Source of the DNA: Halanaerobiales bacterium
GTDB lineage: Bacteria; Bacillota; Halanaerobiia; Halanaerobiales; JADQBU01
Assembly (NCBI GenBank): GCA_016278435.1
Contig: JADQBU010000255.1
Span: forward strand, 1-12,043
Reading direction: 5' to 3'
Length of the DNA stretch: 12,043 nt
Part shown: one piece after another, positions 7,098 to 12,043 of the stretch
How the letters are laid out: each line of letters starts with the position of its first letter
Numbering within the stretch: the first letter of the stretch is position 1
Translations under genes and position numbers: made by a program
The notes under the pieces: model-generated
Told to the model about the DNA's origin: nothing
The model's database searches: none
Seen by the model: the letters and a program-made list of their open reading frames with translations, nothing else

Positions 7098-8360
7098 GCA
7101 AACAAAATAGTAGTAGGAACACAGTGGGGAGATGAAGGAAAGGGAAAGGTAACCAACATGTTGGCCCGGAAAGCGGATCTGGTTGTCCGTTACAGTGGAG
7201 GGAATAATGCCGGCCATACAGTGGTAATCGATGATAATAAATTTGAATTACATTTGATCCCTTCCGGCATCTTATATCCAGATAAACCTAATATACTGGG
7301 CAATGGTGTGGTAATAGATCCCCAGGCCCTGGTCGAGGAGATGGAAGGACTGGAAGAAAGGGGAATTAACCTGGATAATCTCTATATAAGTGAGATTGCC
7401 CATGTAGTTATGCCCTACCACCGGTTACTGGACCGTCTGGAGGAAGAGAGAAAAGGTGCAGGTAAGATCGGTACAACTGGAAAAGGAATTGGACCGGTCT
7501 ATACAGATAAAATTGCCAGGAGGGGAATCAGAATGATCGAACTCCTGGATGAAGAACAGTTTACCAGGAAACTGGAAGAGAGCCTTGATTATCATAATAC
7601 TGTTCTGGAAAAGGTTTATGGGGTTCAGCCTCTGGATATAGAAGAGATTAAAGCTGAGTATAGATCATCAATTGAAAAGATCCGTCCCCATATTATCAAT
7701 ACAGCAATTTTAATTGAAGAAGCCTGTCGTGAAAATAAAGAAATATTTTTTGAAGGAGCCCAGGGAACCCTGCTTGATATAGATTTCGGTACCTATCCCT
7801 ATGTAACATCTTCCAATCCAACTGCCGGTGGTGTCTGTACTGGAGCTGGAATTGGACCGACCGAGATTGATGAGGTCATCGGGGTAACCAAGGCCTATCA
7901 AACCAGGGTAGGAGAAGGACCCTTCCCCACCGAACAGAAGAATAAGATTGGAGAATATCTGCGGGAAAAGGGCCATGAGTACGGTGTTACAACCGGAAGA
8001 CCCCGCCGCTGTGGCTGGCTCGATATCCCACTTTTGAAACACGCAGTCCGGGTTAACGGGCTGACCGAGATAGCCCTGACCAAGCTTGATGTTCTGACCG
8101 GGCTTGCTGAACTACTGGTCTGTACCTCCTACCAGAAGGATGGAGAAAATATCGCTGAGTACCCGGCCTGTGCCCAGGATATTAAGCCGGTTTATCAAGA
8201 GTTTTCTGGCTGGGAAGAAGATATCAGTTCAATACGGGAATACAGCAATCTGCCTGTAAATGCCCGTCATTATCTGGAGAGTATAGAAGAGATGGTAGGG
8301 GTACCGATTAGAATTATCGGGGTCGGCCCCGGTAGGGAAGAAGCGATTAATAAGGATTGA
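7095..8360 (+). CDS. purA: adenylosuccinate synthetase
   Basis: Joins IMP and aspartate using GTP to form adenylosuccinate, the step just before PurB action on the way to AMP. It has 421 residues, full length for bacterial PurA. The GTP-binding loop GTQWGDEGKGKV is at 8-19 with catalytic Asp13. GGNNAGHTVV carries His41. Other conserved blocks are IGTTGKGIGPVY, SSNPTAGGVCTGAGIGP (the base/substrate loop), GPFPTE, TGRPRRCGW and the guanine-recognition LTKLDVLTGL. The ATG at 7095 is fixed by an in-frame TAG immediately upstream and by the P-loop starting at residue 8. Its ribosome-binding site is abnormally distant (see separate entry). Co-transcription with purB (49-base gap, no terminator) and purD (72-base gap) is likely. 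Confidence 0.98.
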   Translation: MANKIVVGTQWGDEGKGKVTNMLARKADLVVRYSGGNNAGHTVVIDDNKFELHLIPSGILYPDKPNILGNGVVIDPQALVEEMEGLEERGINLDNLYISEIAHVVMPYHRLLDRLEEERKGAGKIGTTGKGIGPVYTDKIARRGIRMIELLDEEQFTRKLEESLDYHNTVLEKVYGVQPLDIEEIKAEYRSSIEKIRPHIINTAILIEEACRENKEIFFEGAQGTLLDIDFGTYPYVTSSNPTAGGVCTGAGIGPTEIDEVIGVTKAYQTRVGEGPFPTEQKNKIGEYLREKGHEYGVTTGRPRRCGWLDIPLLKHAVRVNGLTEIALTKLDVLTGLAELLVCTSYQKDGENIAEYPACAQDIKPVYQEFSGWEEDISSIREYSNLPVNARHYLESIEEMVGVPIRIIGVGPGREEAINKD

Positions 8361-8432
8361 TAGGATGTTCTGTTTTAGTAAGGGTAGCCTGTTTCAGCAA
8401 TAGGATAATAAAGGAATTTAAGGGGGATAAAG

Positions 8433-9704
8433 ATGAGAGTTCTGGTAATTGGCAAGGGAGGGCGGGAACATGCCCTGGTCTGGAAAATTTTTCAGAGTGA
8501 AAGGGTTGATAAAATATATGCTGCCCCCGGTAATGATGGAATGGCCCATCTGGCAGAGCGGGTAGCAATAAATTACCGGGATATCGAGAGACTGGCTGAC
8601 TGGGCAGAGGAAAACCGGATTGACCTGACATTAGTTGGCCCGGAAGAACCGTTGGTGGCCGGAATAGTCGACCTTTTCAATGAACGGGGATTAAAAATAT
8701 TCGGCCCCAATAAGAAGGCTGCCAGGATAGAAGGAAGCAAGGTCTTTGCCAAAAGCATTCTCAAAAAATACAGGATACCTACTGCTGAATACGAAGTATT
8801 TATGGACCCGGAAGAGGCCCTGGAATATCTGGACGAGGCTCATTATCCCCTGGTAATCAAGGCTGAAGGTCTAGCCCGGGGGAAAGGGGTAGTGATAGCT
8901 ACCCGAAAAAAAGAGGCCTTTGCGGCAGTAGATAAAATTATGGATGACAGGATTTTTGGTAGTGCCGGGCAAAGAATTGTTATTGAAGATTTTCTGGCAG
9001 GCAGGGAGGTTTCCATTATAGCCCTGACAGACGGCAAGCATATTATTCCCCTACCGCCAGCACAGGACCATAAACCGGTTTTTGATGGGGATGAAGGCCC
9101 CAATACAGGTGGTATGGGATCTTATTCGCCGGTTTCTTTTATTTCTGGAGATATGGAAAAAAGAATCTGTGAGGAGATCATGAAACCCGCAATAAGGGCC
9201 TTTCAGGAAGAGGGGATAGATTACAAGGGGATAATATATACCGGCCTAATTGTGACTGATATGGGCCCCAAAGTGCTTGATTTCAACCCCCGCTTCGGTG
9301 ACCCGGAGACCCAGGTTATTCTCCCGCGTTTACAGAATGACCTGATAGAAGTTATTGAAAAAGTTATGGAAGGCAGAATGGAAGACCTGGTGCTGGAATG
9401 GGATAAAAGGACGGCTGTCTGTGTAATTCTGGCTTCAGGAGGATATCCTATTGCCTTTGATACCGGAATGGAAATAAATGGGCTGGAGGAACTCAAGAAA
9501 CATGATAATGTTCTGGTCTTTCATGCCGGTACCCGACGTGATGGGGATAAGTATCTGACCGATAATGGGCGTGTTCTGGGCATAACAGTTCTGGGTGACG
9601 GCCTTTTTGATTCACTTAACCAGGTCTATCAATGTGTAGATATGGTCAATTTCAATGATATGCATTACCGTAGTGATATTGGTTTCCAGGCTGTGGAAGA
9701 GTAA
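8433..9704 (+). CDS. purD: phosphoribosylamine--glycine ligase (GAR synthetase)
   Basis: ATP-grasp enzyme for the second step of de novo purine synthesis: phosphoribosylamine + glycine + ATP to GAR. It has 423 residues, the normal length of the stand-alone bacterial form. The N-domain starts VLVIGKGGREHALVWK and includes LVGPEEPLVAGIVD. The ATP-grasp region contains IKAEGLARGKGVVIA, the signature DGDEGPNTGGMGSYSP around residues 218-233, and the metal/ATP site DFNPRFGDPETQ at 283-294. The ATG at 8433 follows AAGGGGGAT at an ordinary 6-base spacing, in contrast with purA upstream. A hairpin follows the stop. It does not carry fused PurM or PurN domains, and no other IMP-pathway genes are adjacent, so the rest of the pathway must lie elsewhere. 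Confidence 0.97.
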   Translation: MRVLVIGKGGREHALVWKIFQSERVDKIYAAPGNDGMAHLAERVAINYRDIERLADWAEENRIDLTLVGPEEPLVAGIVDLFNERGLKIFGPNKKAARIEGSKVFAKSILKKYRIPTAEYEVFMDPEEALEYLDEAHYPLVIKAEGLARGKGVVIATRKKEAFAAVDKIMDDRIFGSAGQRIVIEDFLAGREVSIIALTDGKHIIPLPPAQDHKPVFDGDEGPNTGGMGSYSPVSFISGDMEKRICEEIMKPAIRAFQEEGIDYKGIIYTGLIVTDMGPKVLDFNPRFGDPETQVILPRLQNDLIEVIEKVMEGRMEDLVLEWDKRTAVCVILASGGYPIAFDTGMEINGLEELKKHDNVLVFHAGTRRDGDKYLTDNGRVLGITVLGDGLFDSLNQVYQCVDMVNFNDMHYRSDIGFQAVEE

Positions 9705-9720
9705 AATGATGATCTGACTG

Positions 9721-9757
9721 AGCAGAGCGTTCTGTGTTCTGCTGTAATTTGTGTTTA
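9721..9757 (+). terminator. probable terminator after purD
   Basis: AGCAGAGCG (9721-9729) pairs with TGTTCTGCT (9735-9743), including two G-U pairs, around a 5-base loop. A moderately T-rich tail (TAATTTGTGTTTA) follows. It starts 17 bases after the purD stop. The tail is not a clean T run, hence the moderate confidence. Confidence 0.5.
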
Positions 9758-9777
9758 TATTATTATACACCAACTTA

Positions 9778-9952
9778 TTATTTTCCCGCCCATTTATCTA
9801 AAACAGCCAAGAAAACTCCATCCAAATCTTGTTTTTGATTTAGGTGGTGAAGTTCACACTGTAACCTCTTCTTTTTCCTCGATATCCAGTCTGGATATTA
9901 TTCCCTGCAGAAGTTCTGCTGATTCAATGCCGATTCTTCCTGGTCCGATAAC
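9778..9952 (-). pseudogene. frameshifted 3' remnant of an unidentified gene
   Basis: Two consecutive open stretches look coding but are broken. Frame one, 9952-9857, reads VIGPGRIGIESAELLQGIIS and continues SRLDIEEKEEVTV to a TGA at 9856-9854. Removing one base near 9856 joins it to frame two, ELHHLNQKQDLDGVFLAVLD then KWAGK, ending TAA at 9780-9778. The combined 57 residues resemble a protein C-terminus. They lack the usual lactate dehydrogenase C-terminal pattern, so they may come from a second gene joined to the ldh remnant by deletion, or be a badly decayed ldh end. Not recognised; coding origin is judged by eye only. Confidence 0.35.
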
Positions 9953-9953
9953 C

Positions 9954-10529
9954 CTATGGTATCCCTGCTATATTGGTTAAATTCCAGGCTGCTACTTCGC
10001 GATCTCCGTGTTCTCCGATAATGTAGGCATGAATATTACAGAAATTTAGCTGGCAGTGTTCACTCAACAAGAAACGGAAACGCGAGGTATCCAGTACAGT
10101 TCCCGAACCTATCACTCTGTGCCTGGGAAATCCAGAGAGTTTGTAGGATACATATGTTAGAATATCAACCGGATTGGAAACAACAAGTAGAACTCCTTCC
10201 TGGGTATTTTCAGTTATTCTGGGAATAATACTTTGAAAGACTTCCGTATTCTTCAGGACAAGGTCGAGCCTTGTTTCACCGGGTTTTTGATTGGCTCCTG
10301 CAGCTATGATAATTACACCTGCTCCCTCACAATCCTGATAACCTCCACTCTTGATTTCGACAGGTTTGACAAAGGCAGCTCCATGGTTTAAATCCATTGC
10401 CTCTCCTTCTGCTTTTTCCCGGTTAATATCAATCTAAACTATTTCGCGGGCCAGCCCCTGATTCATAATAGAATAGGCAATAGTTGAACCAACAAAGCCT
10501 GAACCGATTATGACAACTTTTTCTTTCAT
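9954..10529 (-). pseudogene. ldh: L-lactate dehydrogenase pseudogene (nonsense codon, 3' truncated)
   Basis: An intact gene would reduce pyruvate to L-lactate with NADH. An ATG at 10529 follows AGGAGGT. The Rossmann motif IIGSGFVGSTIAYSIM is intact, but codon 32 is TAG (10436-10434) where relatives read ...EIVLIDIN; a single base change from TTG would explain it. The same frame resumes with MDLNHGAAFV, ITAGANQKPGETR-like IIAAGANQKPGETR, VVSNPVDILTY, VIGSGTVLDTSRFRFL and the active-site IIGEHGDREV (usually GEHGDSE). It stops at TAG 9956-9954 after NIAGIP, residue 191 of an expected 310-320, so the C-terminal third including most substrate-binding helices is missing. A restart at 10397 would lack the NAD-binding fold. 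Non-functional with high probability; decay seems recent because promoter and ribosome-binding site survive. Confidence 0.88.
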
Positions 10530-10556
10530 ACTAACCTCCTGACTTATTGCTTTAAA

Positions 10557-10585
10557 ATCATAAAATTATCACACATTAATCACAA
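10557..10585 (-). promoter_or_regulatory. promoter of the ldh remnant with a Rex-like half site
   Basis: On the minus strand TTGTGA (10585-10580), 17 bases, then TATGAT (10562-10557), about 28 bases before the ATG. TTGTGA is also one half of the redox-repressor Rex operator, and TGTGAT recurs about 10 bases downstream as a direct repeat. The inverted second half TCACAA is absent, so Rex binding is only a suggestion. Confidence 0.5.
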
Positions 10586-10644
10586 TTAATACTTTCGGAC
10601 TATGGAAATCTGAATTTATTTATTATATAATAATACGGATGGGT

Positions 10645-10669
10645 AAAAAATAAGCGAAAAAGGTCGCTT
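10645..10669 (-). terminator. small hairpin with T tail, minus-strand orientation
   Basis: AAGCGA (10652-10657) and TCGCTT (10664-10669) form a 6-bp stem with a 6-base loop. Read on the minus strand it is followed by ATTTTTT (10651-10645), the look of a short intrinsic terminator or attenuator ahead of the ldh promoter. It may shield the region from antisense transcription starting around the phosphatase gene. The stem is short, so confidence is low. Confidence 0.35.
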
Positions 10670-10739
10670 TAATAGTTATTATATCAAAAATAACATATTT
10701 TTATTATCATTCTGTTTATACTGAAAGGGAGAGACTCAA

Positions 10740-11516
10740 TTGATTGATATACATTCTCATATTTTACCAGATATTGATGATGGTGTAGAAAATATTAAAA
10801 AATCTTTAGAGATTGCCCGGGAAGCTGAAAGACAGGGCATAACCGGTATAGTAGCTACTCCTCATTACCGGGAGGGTAGATATTTATCAACACCGGGCCT
10901 GGTGCAGGAAAAAATTCAAGAACTTAAGGCTGCCCTGGCTGAAAATGATATTAAGTTGGACCTATATCCCGGTGTAGAGGCTTACATATCTCAGGATCTT
11001 CCCCGCAAGATGGAGGAAGGTGAAATATTGACTATTAATAATAGCCGTTATTTTCTGCTGGAATTTCCACCAGATATAGTACCGGAATATACTGTTAATG
11101 TGCTCTATAGTCTGAAGGTCATGGGCTATAAACCGATTATAGTTCACCCGGAAAGGTATGAACCTGTTCAGGCCAACCCTGATCTGCTTTATTACTGGAT
11201 AGAAGATGGCTTTCTGGCCCAGGTAAATGCCAGCAGTCTGCTGGGGGTATTTGGGTCTGATGTTGAGAAAATAGCAGTAAAACTGGTCAAGAACAATCTG
11301 GTTCAGTTTATCGGTTCTGATCTCCATGGTACAGGGCGGAGAGATCAGTGCCTGGGCCGGGGATTAAATAAATTAAAAAGGTTAACCGGACCCTACGCCG
11401 AACAGTATCTGGAAAATGCAGCTGCTGTGATTAATGATGAGGAACTCAACTTTATGGATCCTGAAAAAATCAAACAGAGCTGGTTTATGGGTAAAATAAG
11501 GAGTCTTTTGATGTAG
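10740..11516 (+). CDS. CpsB/YwqE-type tyrosine-protein phosphatase (PHP family)
   Basis: Manganese-dependent phosphatase of the PHP superfamily that typically dephosphorylates the bacterial tyrosine kinase controlling capsule/EPS assembly. The TTG start at 10740 follows AAAGGGAGAG, giving 258 residues, matching the family. Metal-binding residues are visible: His5 and His7 (DIHSHILP), Asp14 (DIDDG), His42 (ATPHY), Glu80 (PGVEAY), Glu108 (LLEFP), His136 (IVHPERY), Asp194 and His196 (GSDLHG). No membrane segment; cytoplasmic. A strong terminator follows about 70 bases after the stop, so it is probably a one-gene unit, followed by a Wza exporter with its own promoter. The partner kinase is not in the window. 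A broader PHP hydrolase role cannot be excluded, but the neighbour supports the EPS assignment. Confidence 0.9.
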   Translation: MIDIHSHILPDIDDGVENIKKSLEIAREAERQGITGIVATPHYREGRYLSTPGLVQEKIQELKAALAENDIKLDLYPGVEAYISQDLPRKMEEGEILTINNSRYFLLEFPPDIVPEYTVNVLYSLKVMGYKPIIVHPERYEPVQANPDLLYYWIEDGFLAQVNASSLLGVFGSDVEKIAVKLVKNNLVQFIGSDLHGTGRRDQCLGRGLNKLKRLTGPYAEQYLENAAAVINDEELNFMDPEKIKQSWFMGKIRSLLM

Positions 11517-11586
11517 AACTTAAAACCACGTAAATAGGAAGATATTGTAAAAAGCAAAAGAATGGTAAAAAATTTTGGGTTATATT

Positions 11587-11617
11587 ATCCTGCTTGGTTA
11601 TTTAAGCAGGATTTTTG
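11587..11617 (+). terminator. rho-independent terminator after the PHP phosphatase
   Basis: ATCCTGCTT (11587-11595) and AAGCAGGAT (11604-11612) form a perfect 9-bp stem with an 8-base loop, followed by TTTT. This is the clearest terminator of the window and separates the phosphatase from the export gene. Confidence 0.85.
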
Positions 11618-11641
11618 TCATTTATCTGGAAATATTATAAT
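11615..11641 (+). promoter_or_regulatory. probable promoter of the polysaccharide export gene
   Basis: TTGTCA (11615-11620) and a perfect TATAAT (11636-11641) are 15 bases apart; sliding the -35 by one base (TTTGTC) gives 16. The spacing is slightly short but the -10 is ideal. It starts right at the end of the preceding terminator. Confidence 0.5.
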
Positions 11642-11686
11642 TACTGATTAATTTTTTAAATAGTTTAGAATTCTGGGGGTAGCTAA

Positions 11687-12043
11687 ATGAGAAGAAAATT
11701 TAGTATAATTTTAATGATATTTTTAATTCTTATTTTGATAAAGATTCCGGTTCTGGCCGGGGAGTATAGATTAAATAGTGGTGACCAGATTGCTATATCT
11801 GTCTGGGGTCATAGCGACCTGCAGCAGGATGCAATAATTGGACCTGATGGAAGTATTACTTTTCCCCTGGTGGGAGAGGTCGAGGCAGCCGGACTTACTA
11901 TTGTGGAACTGACAGATCTACTTTCAGAAAAACTTAGCGAGTATGTTATTGAGCCCCGGGTTAATATATCCCTGATTAAATACCAGCAACTTGGTATTCT
12001 TGTTATGGGTGAGGTTAATAGACCGGGTACATATCAGGTTAAA
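11687..12043 (+). CDS. Wza-like polysaccharide export protein, 5' part only
   Basis: Periplasmic/outer-membrane export channel component for capsule or EPS; 119 codons are visible and the frame is open to the window edge. The ATG at 11687 follows GGGGGT by 6 bases. Residues 1-24 are a Sec signal peptide (basic MRRK, long Ile/Leu core, cleavage probably VLA|GE). There is no lipobox, unlike E. coli Wza. The Poly_export domain follows: YRLNSGDQIAISVWG at 27-41, IIGPDGSITFPLVGEV and VEPRVNISL-type VIEPRVNISLIKY. A SLBB domain starts with LGILVMGEVNRPGTYQV at the edge. In a Firmicute such a protein points to a diderm envelope. Partner genes presumably lie to the right. Confidence 0.9.
   Translation, partial: MRRKFSIILMIFLILILIKIPVLAGEYRLNSGDQIAISVWGHSDLQQDAIIGPDGSITFPLVGEVEAAGLTIVELTDLLSEKLSEYVIEPRVNISLIKYQQLGILVMGEVNRPGTYQVK

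Noticed and set aside
7710..8042. Antisense open frames over purA, purB, purD and the phosphatase
   Set aside because: They mirror strongly conserved genes, have no ribosome-binding sites of note and encode low-complexity serine/proline-rich sequence typical of shadow frames.
10434..10436. TAG inside ldh read as pyrrolysine or another recoded residue
   Set aside because: TAG is an ordinary stop for purB, the PHP phosphatase and the small gene here, no pyrrolysine insertion context is visible, and the ldh frame also ends early, which fits decay.

Overview
The window looks like a chromosomal stretch from an anaerobic, outer-membrane-bearing (diderm) Firmicute, most plausibly of the Halanaerobiales type. 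This is inference. The grounds are Bacillus-like purine and replication proteins (DnaD-family loader, PurB with B. subtilis-type numbering), strong G-rich Shine-Dalgarno sequences, AT-rich intergenic DNA, and a Wza-type exporter together with a lipoprotein protease. No rRNA or tRNA gene, CRISPR array or insertion sequence was seen.

Layout. (1) 2-1924, minus: most of a secreted lipoprotein subtilisin (S8), running off the left edge. (2) 2188-3018, plus: an orphan Wzz-type polysaccharide co-polymerase. (3) 5613-3015, minus: a replication cluster of a DnaD-like loader, a DnaB-family helicase and a 59-residue unknown protein overlapping the helicase end. The small gene meets wzz tail to tail, with both stop codons inside one CTAA. 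(4) 5753-9704, plus: purB-purA-purD behind a good sigma-A-type promoter, diverging from the replication cluster. (5) 10529-9778, minus: a decayed L-lactate dehydrogenase gene with promoter and ribosome-binding site still recognisable, followed by a short frameshifted coding remnant of unknown origin. (6) 10740-12043, plus: a CpsB/YwqE-type PHP phosphatase, a clear terminator, a new promoter and the start of a Wza-like outer-membrane export protein cut by the right edge.

How the genes fit together. PurA and PurB make AMP from IMP, and PurB and PurD also act in de novo IMP synthesis. The DnaD/DnaB pair would load and drive the replicative helicase. Wzz, the PHP phosphatase and the Wza protein belong to one capsule/exopolysaccharide export theme but are split by about 7.7 kb of housekeeping genes.

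The most unusual signal is upstream of purA. Its only good Shine-Dalgarno sequence lies 32 bases before the ATG, and exactly between them is a perfect 8-bp hairpin. Looping out the hairpin leaves a normal 9-base spacing. An in-frame TAG directly before the ATG excludes an earlier start. This suggests structure-assisted (or structure-regulated) translation initiation.
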